Shown: piece after piece, positions 1 to 5,948 of the stretch
Layout of the letters: every line of letters begins with the position of its first letter
Numbering within the stretch: the first letter of the stretch is position 1
Assembly: GCA_031259935.1 (NCBI GenBank)
Contig: JAIRKV010000029.1
Location: 1-8,240 of the forward strand
Source of the DNA: Prevotellaceae bacterium
GTDB taxonomy: Bacteria; Bacteroidota; Bacteroidia; Bacteroidales; UBA932
DNA: 8,240 nt
Reading direction: 5' to 3'
Program-made: the position numbers and the translations under genes
The notes under the pieces: model-generated
The model's database searches: none
Seen by the model: only the letters and a program-made list of their open reading frames with translations
What the model was told of the DNA's origin: nothing

Positions 1-1
1 T

Positions 2-115
2 CCCGCCCGAATCACAATAAACATTGATAATCAAATTTTTATAAAAAATAAGGACTTAATCAGGGACTTGCTATGTGAGCGCAATCAACAATCGAAAAAA
101 TTATATGATTTCTGA
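2..115 (+). CDS. 3' end of an unidentified plus-strand gene (partial)
   Basis: An open frame enters from the left edge and stops at TGA 113-115, giving 37 visible carboxy-terminal residues. They include an INIDNQIF stretch followed by a charged helix-like tail rich in Lys, Asn and Gln. The true start lies outside the window and I do not recognise the family. The stretch around 15-34 is nearly identical at base level, and in the same codon phase, to the last codons of the ORF ending at 713, so both encode an N-I-D-x-Q sequence. The tail is AT-rich compared with the gene at 270-713. It could also be a fragment left by rearrangement rather than an intact gene end. Confidence 0.4.
   Translation, partial: PARITINIDNQIFIKNKDLIRDLLCERNQQSKKLYDF
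15..34 (+). repeat. Imperfect direct repeat, copy 1
   Basis: This 20-bp stretch matches 679-698 at 18 of 20 positions; the two differences are A/T swaps. It contains a near-palindrome of the form TTGAT-N-ATCAA. Both copies lie in coding frames with the same codon phase. It may be a recombination or duplication scar, or a chance match in AT-rich DNA. Confidence 0.4.
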
Positions 116-254
116 ACAAAGGCTTAAAAACTGTTTGAATTTCATTAAAAATTTATTTCAAAACGAGATAAATCATTGCGTAAACGAATGTGTTCTTTTA
201 AGTTTTTGTGTCAAAAATTTTAATGGGAAAGATACTAAAATACATAGAGGGTGA
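105..254 (+). CDS. Possible small protein, 49 aa, unknown
   Basis: An ATG at 105 overlaps the end of the preceding frame (stop 113-115) and opens a 49-codon frame ending at TGA 252-254. The product would be a small, basic, Cys- and Asn-containing protein starting MISEQRLKN. It has no recognised domain, signal peptide or clear membrane segment. The overlap with the upstream stop would allow translational coupling, which is the main argument for it. The same frame continues past the TGA into the 147-aa ORF, so this could instead be decayed sequence upstream of that gene. Support is weak because the region is very AT-rich and the frame is short. Confidence 0.3.
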   Translation: MISEQRLKNCLNFIKNLFQNEINHCVNECVLLSFCVKNFNGKDTKIHRG

Positions 255-269
255 CTGCACGAAGTTTCA

Positions 270-713
270 ATGCTTCAAAACAAAAAAATGTCGTTAGATG
301 CAAGCGATAATGATACTATCGCTTACAATTACGACGACAACCCTGTTGTGCAGACAACGAAAAGCGTTTTTGCCGAAACAGACCGCAGTCGGCAAGGCGT
401 TGTGTCGTTACAAAATTTACTCAAAGGAAACACTGCGCCGCCACCCATTTTTCGTTATTTTTTAGACGGTTCCCGACACACTTACAAAGTAGATGACATT
501 TCAATAGGCAAAAAGATTTTCCCCATTGTAGCAGGGCAAATCATTGTCGGTTGTTGCGAACGGAACGACCGCGACACATTCAAAAAATACGGCTTGAAAA
601 GTAAAATCGTTATATCAATGCCCGATGATTTTGATGATGACGACGGTGGCGATAATTTTTGCCGTTCTTTTGTAACCGCAATTAACATTGATTATCAATA
701 TATTGCAAATTAA
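270..713 (+). CDS. NurA-like amino-terminal fragment, 147 aa, probably truncated
   Basis: A 147-aa product, or 141 aa if the ATG at 288 is used. The latter has an A-rich upstream tract typical of Bacteroidetes starts, whereas the ATG at 270 has no ribosome-binding site. The centre carries FRYFLDGSRHTYKVDDI (about residues 61-77), then FPIVAGQI and a Cys-Cys pair, and a MPDDFDDDD acidic run near residue 120. A hydrophobic strand ending in D-G-S resembles the first acidic metal-binding motif of NurA-type nucleases. From memory, proteins of this kind are several hundred residues long, so this one looks cut short, its last codons lying in the repeat at 679-698. If so it would lack most of the catalytic domain and be a remnant. 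It converges on the minus-strand cassette across the terminator at 732-766. The family call is tentative; that the frame is coding is more certain. Confidence 0.6.
   Translation: MLQNKKMSLDASDNDTIAYNYDDNPVVQTTKSVFAETDRSRQGVVSLQNLLKGNTAPPPIFRYFLDGSRHTYKVDDISIGKKIFPIVAGQIIVGCCERNDRDTFKKYGLKSKIVISMPDDFDDDDGGDNFCRSFVTAINIDYQYIAN
679..698 (+). repeat. Imperfect direct repeat, copy 2
   Basis: Second copy of the 20-bp sequence at 15-34 (18 of 20 identical). It overlaps the last codons of the NurA-like ORF. The core reads ATTGAT-T-ATCAAT, a perfect 6+6 palindrome around one base. Confidence 0.4.
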
Positions 714-731
714 GTACACGAAAATGCACAC

Positions 732-766
732 AAAAAGCATCTAAAATCATGTTTTAGATGCTTTTT
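732..766. terminator. Bidirectional intrinsic terminator
   Basis: A perfect 15-bp inverted repeat (AAAAAGCATCTAAAA at 732-746, its complement at 752-766) surrounds a 5-base loop, TCATG. A-runs on one side and T-runs on the other let it terminate in both directions. It sits between the convergent ends of the plus-strand ORF (stop at 713) and the minus-strand cassette (last stop at 790). Confidence 0.9.
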
Positions 767-789
767 ATTATTCATAAAAATCAGGCACA

Positions 790-1014
790 TCACAATTTTT
801 TTATTTCTTTCAAAAATTTTTCTACCCCTGCAATTATTTTTTGTTTCCGCTCGGCAGAAAAACAACTCGGATTACCCCTCGAATTTATTCCCGACAGTTT
901 TTTTAAAATATCTGAACTGTATTTTATTCCGCAATAGTCCGGAAAAAAACTTTTACATTTCAAATATTTAATTTTTCTGGTAAATTCATCTATTTCTATT
1001 TTTCCCATCTTCAT
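790..1014 (-). CDS. Hypothetical protein, 74 aa, last gene of the ibrAB cassette
   Basis: A small, very basic protein (about 20 Lys/Arg in 74 residues) with three Cys residues and an amphipathic tail rich in Lys and Glu (FSAERKQKI onward). No family is recognised. The frame is open to a TTG at 1044, but that start would overlap the upstream gene by 59 bases. I chose the ATG at 1014, which overlaps by 29 bases; ATG 1008, two codons on, is equally possible. It is the last gene before the terminator at 732-766 and so is probably co-transcribed with the GNAT, ibrA and ibrB homologues. Whether it acts with them is unknown, but retention at the end of a tightly packed unit suggests it might. Confidence 0.6.
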   Translation of the reverse strand: MKMGKIEIDEFTRKIKYLKCKSFFPDYCGIKYSSDILKKLSGINSRGNPSCFSAERKQKIIAGVEKFLKEIKKL

Positions 1015-1243
1015 AAATTTTATAAGCCCTGTACCATTCTGCAAGGCGTTTTATTAATCCTTCCGTTCTGTCTGCATTACCTTTATAATGTTCGCTGAAC
1101 GAATCTATCATATCAACAATTTCAAAACTGCCATCGTCTTTTATTTTTGCTAAAAAACGAGGCTTACGAGTATGTAGAATATACATCCCATCGAGATCGG
1201 CCATTTCATTTTTTGCAATTAAAAATTTTGGACAATCAGACAT
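986..1243 (-). CDS. Hypothetical protein, 85 aa, coupled to ibrB
   Basis: Unknown small soluble protein. A beta-like segment (DGMYILHTRKPRFLAKI, about residues 19-35) and a short acidic link lead into a helical, positively charged carboxy terminus. The frame is open upstream to a TTG at 1294, but the start at 1243 is clear: its ATG overlaps the last codons of the ibrB homologue and has a GGGAGG Shine-Dalgarno six bases upstream. Such a strong site is unusual here and suggests the protein is made in quantity relative to IbrB, or needs help initiating inside the ibrB end. It lies between ibrB and the 74-aa gene. No function can be given from sequence. Confidence 0.7.
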   Translation of the reverse strand: MSDCPKFLIAKNEMADLDGMYILHTRKPRFLAKIKDDGSFEIVDMIDSFSEHYKGNADRTEGLIKRLAEWYRAYKIYEDGKNRNR

Positions 1244-1892
1244 TTTCAACCTCCCATGCCTGCGAAAATTCATTATCAGCAAACAGCGAAGCAATCCCTG
1301 TTAACTGTTTCAGTCTTAAAATTTCGTCTGTATCCATACCTATATGTTTTTTTATCCAAGTTTCTTTTCTTCCTAACAGTATCAGTTCTTTTACAATATT
1401 ACTCATTAAATCAATATCATGTGAACCGCGCGCCCTGTTATGTCTAATCGTAGAAGCCATTCTGTCATCAAGTTCCCTGTGATTTTCTCGAATAAATGAA
1501 ACAGGCAAACGTCCGTATGTACTTTTGTTGATTTTACTTGATTTTCGCTCCGACTGTCGGCGATGGAAACCGTCCACAATCCTGATAACATCTTCTTCTG
1601 GATTACCTACAATCGGCATCGTGTAGCCATCTTCTTCGATGGAAGTAATAAGCAAAGTCATTTCCGGCGGTGCAACGCTGTTGGGATTATAATCATTGCC
1701 TTCTACTTTTTCGGATTTCTCCCACGCCACAAAATCAACAGGATGGTGTTTTAATGGACTAACTTTATGCAATTCAGCGCGAACATAATTAAGCACATCT
1801 ATTTTTTCATCAATGCTTGACATTTCATTGATTAAAGTACATAAGTCTTTTACCTTTTCGTTGATTTTGTTTTGATTATCAAATAAATTCAT
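1236..1892 (-). CDS. ibrB: IbrB-like ParB/sulfiredoxin-fold protein
   Basis: A 218-aa protein with the ParB/Srx-type domain. NDYNPN (66-71) is followed by a helix and TMPIVG; IVDGFHRR (105-112) is the G-x-H-R motif of the ParB nucleotide-binding fold; HNRARGSH (151-158) is the N-x-A-R-G motif. A helical region after about residue 165 resembles a helix-turn-helix. The first 50 residues look helical. ParB-fold proteins bind or hydrolyse nucleotides and often act on DNA. IbrB of E. coli was described as a partner of IbrA in controlling prophage eib genes. Its start overlaps the ibrA stop as ATGA, so translation is probably coupled. The family is well supported, but whether it regulates transcription or assists nucleic-acid modification is open. 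A plasmid-partition role is unlikely: there is no ParA and the neighbour is a PP-loop enzyme. Confidence 0.85.
   Translation of the reverse strand: MNLFDNQNKINEKVKDLCTLINEMSSIDEKIDVLNYVRAELHKVSPLKHHPVDFVAWEKSEKVEGNDYNPNSVAPPEMTLLITSIEEDGYTMPIVGNPEEDVIRIVDGFHRRQSERKSSKINKSTYGRLPVSFIRENHRELDDRMASTIRHNRARGSHDIDLMSNIVKELILLGRKETWIKKHIGMDTDEILRLKQLTGIASLFADNEFSQAWEVENV
1250..1255 (-). promoter_or_regulatory. Strong Shine-Dalgarno site fixing the 1243 start
   Basis: GGGAGG on the minus strand, six bases before the ATG at 1243 and inside the ibrB coding end. Most other genes here have only A-rich upstream sequence, so this site decides the start of the 85-aa gene. Confidence 0.7.
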
Positions 1893-3208
1893 AACATTTC
1901 ACTGTATTTTTGTAATAATTCATTCTGCTTTAATACCTGTCTTTTTGTTATCGAAAACGATAGCGATTGACAAGTTATATCATTCTTTAATATTGCCATA
2001 CAAAGCCTTCGCCACGAAAGGAAATCAGCCTTATTATCTAATCCTGGCAATACGTCTGGAATTGCAGTTGCTTTTATTACTTCTTTATTGCCTTTTCCTC
2101 GATTACTGAACGCATGTGTATTTACAAATGCATCTGGCGTTAATTCTTCAAGAAGTCGAATATCTGCACTGTTAATCGGACATCCAACCTGTTGCCAATA
2201 ACGAATAAATCGCACAAATTTTGTAACGTAAATATCGCGTGTTTCTTTTGGTAAAGTCTTTAACAGGAATTTACAATAACTTTTCCATGTATGACCTTCC
2301 GGTAATTGTATTCGCTTCACGCCCATTGCTTTGCTTCCTGCATATATATTTCCAAAGTTTGCTCCTGAAACTCTGTCTACAACTTTAATCCATGTTTCCG
2401 GTTCTATTACTCGAAACATGTTTAATCCGGATTTTTGTTCATCGCCGTATGGCTCACAGATACGCATTTTATGAAGTGGAACGCCTGCTTTATAAAACAA
2501 ATCATAAATTCGATTATATGGCTTATGAAACTTGCCGTTGTATGTCCAAATATCGTTCACATGCCAATCGTAAATCGGATAGAAGTTTACCGTGCGTTCC
2601 GACATAACTGTCGAATATATTTTACCATTATAACTTCCCTTATCATTTCTGGCGATTGCCCGGAACCGGTTCAGACTTTCATCTGTCCTGATACCAACCA
2701 GACAGGCTGTTTGTGCGCCATTATGCATCCGTGCATACCAATCGCCGAACTGTTCAATAAATTCTTCGAATGTCATATTTTGCTTGTAAAAATCAAAAGG
2801 ATTATTGAATTCATTGATTATAAAATCATAAACAGGCATTTCCCTTACCCATTTATTACGCTTGCTTTCTTCCCAGAATATCCAGTACGGTTCGTACATG
2901 GACACGGCATTAGTGGTTAGCATCGGTAAACATACCCAATACGGCTCAATCAAATCCAAATTATTAAGAATCATTTTTTCGATAAAGTCAATTGTACCTT
3001 TATAGAACGCTTCCAAATCAATGAATAATACGCCGATTTTTTTCTTAATCTCGTTTCGGCGCATATAATCAAAAACGAGATTAAGCATTACCCCGCTATC
3101 CTTACCGCCTGAGAATGAGACATAAATATTCTCAAAGTTTTTAAAAATATAATCGATGCGCCCGTTGGCGGCATTATAGACATTCGTATCTAAATAACGC
3201 TTTTTCAT
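1889..3208 (-). CDS. ibrA: IbrA-like PP-loop (PAPS reductase-type) protein, DUF3440-like
   Basis: A 439-aa member of the adenine nucleotide alpha-hydrolase superfamily. The PP-loop SGGKDSG is at 33-39 and binds the ATP pyrophosphate. ACLVGIRTDESLNRF (168-182) and YPIYDWHVNDIW (210-221) are the conserved downstream motifs of the PAPS reductase/DndC/IbrA group. Further conserved-looking blocks are RICEPYGDEQKSG (about 250-262) and a long carboxy-terminal half typical of DUF3440. It has seven Cys residues, but I cannot assign an Fe-S site. True PAPS reductases are about 240 aa and work in sulfate assimilation; the length and the ParB neighbour here argue against that. The related DndC activates sulfur transfer onto DNA. 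ATGA overlaps tie it to the GNAT gene upstream and ibrB downstream. The family is secure, the substrate unknown. Confidence 0.9.
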   Translation of the reverse strand: MKKRYLDTNVYNAANGRIDYIFKNFENIYVSFSGGKDSGVMLNLVFDYMRRNEIKKKIGVLFIDLEAFYKGTIDFIEKMILNNLDLIEPYWVCLPMLTTNAVSMYEPYWIFWEESKRNKWVREMPVYDFIINEFNNPFDFYKQNMTFEEFIEQFGDWYARMHNGAQTACLVGIRTDESLNRFRAIARNDKGSYNGKIYSTVMSERTVNFYPIYDWHVNDIWTYNGKFHKPYNRIYDLFYKAGVPLHKMRICEPYGDEQKSGLNMFRVIEPETWIKVVDRVSGANFGNIYAGSKAMGVKRIQLPEGHTWKSYCKFLLKTLPKETRDIYVTKFVRFIRYWQQVGCPINSADIRLLEELTPDAFVNTHAFSNRGKGNKEVIKATAIPDVLPGLDNKADFLSWRRLCMAILKNDITCQSLSFSITKRQVLKQNELLQKYSEML

Positions 3209-3612
3209 AGCATTAATTCGACTTTATGCCATTTGCTAAACTCTTTAACAATTTTAAACTTAGATTTCAAATAGTGCGGCAAACATTCATTCGTACAGTC
3301 GGCTTTAATGTGTGTTATTCCATTTTTTTTACACCACTTAATCCGTTCGGATATAAGTTTTTTATGAATGCCGTTTTTCCGATATTCTGGAATGACATAA
3401 TCAAATGTAAATTCAACATCTGTTTGCGTCTGTCGTATTGCCGAAAATCCAGATAAATTTCCGTCATCATCAAAGATGATAAACCAACAATAATTTTCGC
3501 CGGTCAATATCGGATAACCGTCAAATTCGGCTATAACTTTGCGATTCATCGCATACGGCGCAACAAGCTCATACAGTCGCTTGTCTGTTCCTGGTAATCT
3601 TTCTGTTTTCAT
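3205..3612 (-). CDS. GNAT-fold N-acetyltransferase, first gene of the ibrAB cassette
   Basis: A 135-aa GNAT-superfamily protein, a usual length. The acyl-CoA binding region is visible: strand and loop FDYVIPEYRKNGIHKKLI (70-87), followed by a helix and KNGITHIKADC (96-106). The canonical R-x-x-G-x-G/A pyrophosphate loop appears as RKNGIH, with His in place of the last small residue, so the cofactor or its binding mode may be unusual. The carboxy terminus, KFKIVKEFSKWHKVEL, fits the last GNAT strands. Its ATG lies about eight bases after the predicted transcription start, so the message is nearly leaderless. Its stop overlaps the ibrA start as ATGA. In a set with a PP-loop enzyme it could modify a nucleic acid, a metabolite or a protein; nothing in the sequence decides which. 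Confidence 0.85.
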   Translation of the reverse strand: MKTERLPGTDKRLYELVAPYAMNRKVIAEFDGYPILTGENYCWFIIFDDDGNLSGFSAIRQTQTDVEFTFDYVIPEYRKNGIHKKLISERIKWCKKNGITHIKADCTNECLPHYLKSKFKIVKEFSKWHKVELML

Positions 3613-3625
3613 TTTATATTTTTTA

Positions 3626-3656
3626 CAAATGTAGATATAATTTTATTCATCACAAA
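3626..3656 (-). promoter_or_regulatory. Bacteroidetes-type promoter of the GNAT-ibrA-ibrB cassette
   Basis: On the minus strand, TTTG (3653-3656) lies 19 bases before TACATTTG (3626-3633), a full match to the Bacteroidetes -33/-7 form. The -33 box sits in the last codons of the helicase gene and the start should fall near 3620, about eight bases before the GNAT ATG. This gives the cassette its own expression, independent of the upstream operon. Confidence 0.75.
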
Positions 3657-5287
3657 CTTTCTACATATTTTTTTAATTTCGTTTTATCAAGCATTAATTT
3701 TTTTATTTCATCTGCCAGATTGCCTTTTCGTTTCAAATTTCGTATGATTTTATCGTCGATATTTGCTTCTGTGCGGAAATCATGTATAAACATTTCATTT
3801 CGCTGTCCCTGTCTGTCAATTCGTCCTACCGACTGTTTGCGCTGAAAATATGAAAATGAATTTGAGAAAAACACAATCCGCCTGCATACTTCCTGCAAAC
3901 CATTTAATCCCGTGCCGCCGCTCTGCATAGTTGCAACAAAATATTTCGTTTTACCGTTCACAAAATCACGAAGTTCCGCATCGCGTTCCTGCGGATTCTC
4001 TCCTGTAAATACCGCACAGTTTTTATACCCGAAATGTTCTATAATCATTTCTACTTCAAAAATATATTTACAAAAGAAAATAACCTGTTCATCCGCAGGA
4101 ATATTATGCATTAACGAAAATTTATTTGTACCCAAATATTCACGTTCATTCCCGTAATGACAATAGCCGCAACAAATCTGCTGCATTCGAGTGAACGACT
4201 TGAAAATATCTGTTGCTCGAAAACAATCACTCTTTATTTTTTCAAGCAGCCACATTTTTTCTTCATGATAAAGTTCATACTGAATATCATTCATCCTGCA
4301 AGTATGCGTATAAAACTGTTTTGCAGGTAAATTAAGACATTCTTCTTTTGTAATTTGATAAGTGTAAGGTTCGAGCAAACCCATAAGGTGGCTAATATTC
4401 TTATACCCAATAATTTCATCGCCAAATATGCCGCCCATGACTAAATATTTTTCTTCGAATTTTTTCCAGTCGCGCACTCCAATAATCAAAGGCGACAAAC
4501 AGGCATATTGCATATAAAGATTATGTACATTATCGGTTACAGGCGTACCTGTCATCACCAGTTTATAACTCGTTTTTTCGCACACCATTTTTATACGCTT
4601 CGACCGCTTTGCTGTCGGAGTTTTAATCATGTGCGATTCATCTATTATAATCTGCGTTTCGCTGTCCACAAAATTCAAAGCCTCAAAAACAGCCCTGTTG
4701 CTGCTTCCCATGCTCTCGTGTCCGATTAATTTCCATTCGAGAGCATTATGACGACACCATAAGTCAATCTGCGCCTGAAAATTTTTCTTTGTCGAAACAG
4801 GTAAAAAAACAAGCACTTTCTTTATTTCGCCAGCCTCGTAACGACTTACTGCAAGGTCAATGGCAATCTTCGACTTGCCTGTTCCCGTATCGGCATACAG
4901 AGCAGACACTTTCATCGAACAGCAGAACCGCAGCGCATCCGCCTGGTGTCGCAAACTGCTGTCGTCATAAATTGGAATAATATCATCGCGCAGTCGAACA
5001 TGCAGCGGCGTCTGTTTGCGTTCAAGTTCGCAGTTATTGATTATCTCGTAAAACTGTCGCTCTATCTCTGCCTTATATTCTGCTTCAAGCAAACGGTCGC
5101 GCAAATCTGCGCTTCTTATATTTTCGACCCGAACAAAAACAGTCAGGCGGTCGTTTACGACCTCAAACCATGCAGTGGTTTTTATATCTCTGCTGTCTTG
5201 CCCGAATCGGAAATACAGACGTTCGATTTTTTCATTTTTATACAGGCGAGAATATTTAATCCTCGCCTGTAACTGTTCAAGTTGCAT
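3650..5287 (-). CDS. SNF2-like superfamily 2 DNA helicase/translocase (phage type)
   Basis: A 545-aa protein from the ATG at 5287; a TTG four codons earlier (5299) directly abuts the previous stop and is the less likely start. The first 110 residues form a separate domain of beta strands and charged helices. Then come an RHQADALRF motif (about 113-121), Walker A DTGTGKSK (133-140), the DExH box DESHMIK (216-222), MTGTP (245-249), SGGTGLNGLQ, and the motif VI arginine finger in QSVGRIDRQGQ (485-495). These are the SNF2-type motifs in order, so it should use ATP to translocate on double-stranded DNA. Compact SNF2-like helicases of about 450-550 aa are common in phage replication regions. It follows the DUF1874 gene after 12 bases and is probably the last gene of the operon from 7397-7426. 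Its specific role (replication, recombination or anti-defence) is not shown. Confidence 0.92.
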   Translation of the reverse strand: MQLEQLQARIKYSRLYKNEKIERLYFRFGQDSRDIKTTAWFEVVNDRLTVFVRVENIRSADLRDRLLEAEYKAEIERQFYEIINNCELERKQTPLHVRLRDDIIPIYDDSSLRHQADALRFCCSMKVSALYADTGTGKSKIAIDLAVSRYEAGEIKKVLVFLPVSTKKNFQAQIDLWCRHNALEWKLIGHESMGSSNRAVFEALNFVDSETQIIIDESHMIKTPTAKRSKRIKMVCEKTSYKLVMTGTPVTDNVHNLYMQYACLSPLIIGVRDWKKFEEKYLVMGGIFGDEIIGYKNISHLMGLLEPYTYQITKEECLNLPAKQFYTHTCRMNDIQYELYHEEKMWLLEKIKSDCFRATDIFKSFTRMQQICCGYCHYGNEREYLGTNKFSLMHNIPADEQVIFFCKYIFEVEMIIEHFGYKNCAVFTGENPQERDAELRDFVNGKTKYFVATMQSGGTGLNGLQEVCRRIVFFSNSFSYFQRKQSVGRIDRQGQRNEMFIHDFRTEANIDDKIIRNLKRKGNLADEIKKLMLDKTKLKKYVESL

Positions 5288-5299
5288 TTTCCAATTCAA

Positions 5300-5593
5300 T
5301 TAAGCAGAAAATACTTCGACCCGTAAAAATTTAAACGAAAATCCTTCCGGAAGTTTTGTTGCACCTTCCGGCAATCGACCTCCTTGCAATTGCGCGACAT
5401 ATACAACATCGCCTGCCTCAAGAGTGATATTGATACGGTTGCATTCTACGCCAAGCACTGCTGCTGTATCGGCGTGTCCTACTGCGCTTTCCAAGCCAGC
5501 AGGTAACGTTTCTATTTCAGAAACTTTTACCGAATAATTTTTCTCTTTAATCATTTGAAGAGAAAATGCATTTAGGATATAATTTTTTCTCAT
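5300..5593 (-). CDS. acrIII-1: Predicted AcrIII-1 anti-CRISPR ring nuclease (DUF1874, STIV B116-like)
   Basis: A 97-aa protein matching the DUF1874 pattern end to end. The start MRKNYILNAFSLQM is characteristic, followed by ESAVGHADTAAVLG (35-48), a GD turn and VAQLQG (66-71), then RLPEGATKLPEGFSFKF (73-89). In the viral AcrIII-1 family this fold binds cyclic tetra-adenylate and cleaves it, switching off type III CRISPR ancillary nucleases. His40 occupies the place of the known catalytic His47 of SIRV1 gp29, and Arg53, Arg73 and Glu76 fit the other functional positions. The R-x-x-E spacing is kept. It lies in an operon of small phage genes just before the helicase, with no CRISPR genes visible, which favours a viral anti-CRISPR over a host Crn2 regulator. 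The family is strongly supported by eye; activity is inferred. Confidence 0.87.
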   Translation of the reverse strand: MRKNYILNAFSLQMIKEKNYSVKVSEIETLPAGLESAVGHADTAAVLGVECNRINITLEAGDVVYVAQLQGGRLPEGATKLPEGFSFKFLRVEVFSA

Positions 5594-5694
5594 ATTTTTA
5601 TAGCGATTACCTGTACTTCGCGAGGTTTTAATTCAACATTCCACAATGGTTCAATTATGCCCGTCGAGCCGATAGTACAGCCAAAAATTATCGT
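5590..5694 (-). other. Open frame of 34 codons without ATG, ending in an ATGA overlap
   Basis: The 94-base gap between two genes is covered by an open frame that starts just after a TGA and ends at TGA 5590-5592, which overlaps the ATG of the DUF1874 gene. The predicted residues look protein-like: FGCTIGSTGIIEPLWN, then VELKPREVQVIAIKI. There is no ATG or GTG; ATT, ATA and TTG are the only possible starts. It may be a small gene with a rare start, or the remnant of a gene whose 5' part was lost. The ATGA junction is the same kind used between other genes here, which favours former or current coding. Confidence 0.35.
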
Positions 5695-5948
5695 TCAAGC
5701 GCACTGATACACAGTCTTTGAACCCGAACGATTTCTTTTAATTTCTCAACAGGAAGTCGGCATGACTTCATGAATTCATAGTCTCTACGTCTCCATGTAG
5801 CGTCTAATGACGTTACATTTTTGAAACCAATTTTTCCTTTGTTCTCAAAATATTCTGCTAAAAGAGCAGCATATTCGTCTGTAACCTTTTGTTTTTCTGT
5901 ATACATTCTGTACAGCGCAGCATGTCCAGTGTCTTCAATATTATTCAT
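5688..5948 (-). CDS. Hypothetical phage protein, 86 aa
   Basis: A small, mostly helical, highly charged protein. The amino-terminal half has a YRMYTEKQKVTDEYAALLAEYF helix, the middle a Trp-Arg-Arg-Arg cluster (about residue 52), and the carboxy terminus another basic helix (LPVEKLKEIVRVQRLC). No signal peptide, membrane segment or known domain is evident. Its ATG lies inside the end of the preceding gene (8-base overlap), so the two are probably translated together. The basic cluster could suit nucleic-acid binding, but that is a guess. Confidence 0.7.
   Translation of the reverse strand: MNNIEDTGHAALYRMYTEKQKVTDEYAALLAEYFENKGKIGFKNVTSLDATWRRRDYEFMKSCRLPVEKLKEIVRVQRLCISALER

Noticed and set aside
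252..254. In-frame TGA between the 49-codon frame and the 147-aa ORF, as possible stop-codon recoding
   Set aside because: ibrA, the GNAT gene, ibrB and the helicase all use TGA as an ordinary stop here, and the joined frame gives no better protein, so recoding is not supported.
1147..1482. 111-codon plus-strand open frame opposite ibrB
   Set aside because: It is antisense to the N-x-A-R-G region of ibrB and has no supporting signal.
2435..2920. 161-codon plus-strand open frame inside ibrA
   Set aside because: It is antisense to well-conserved PP-loop motifs in ibrA, has no promoter or recognisable domain, and is a shadow of the real gene.
1889..3208. Complete DNA phosphorothioation (Dnd/Ssp) system
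   Set aside because: Only a PP-loop protein related to DndC is present; DndD, DndE and a cysteine desulfurase are absent, and the motifs fit IbrA better than DndC.
3402..3409. Minus-strand TACATTTG, a promoter-like -7 box inside the GNAT gene
   Set aside because: There is no TTTG at the -33 position and it lies within a conserved coding region; likely chance.
4057..4064. Minus-strand TATTTTTG inside the helicase gene
   Set aside because: No -33 element at the right distance and no gene start downstream.
4946..5272. 108-codon plus-strand open frame opposite the helicase amino terminus
   Set aside because: It lies opposite the coherent helicase reading frame, and neither sequence features nor context support it.
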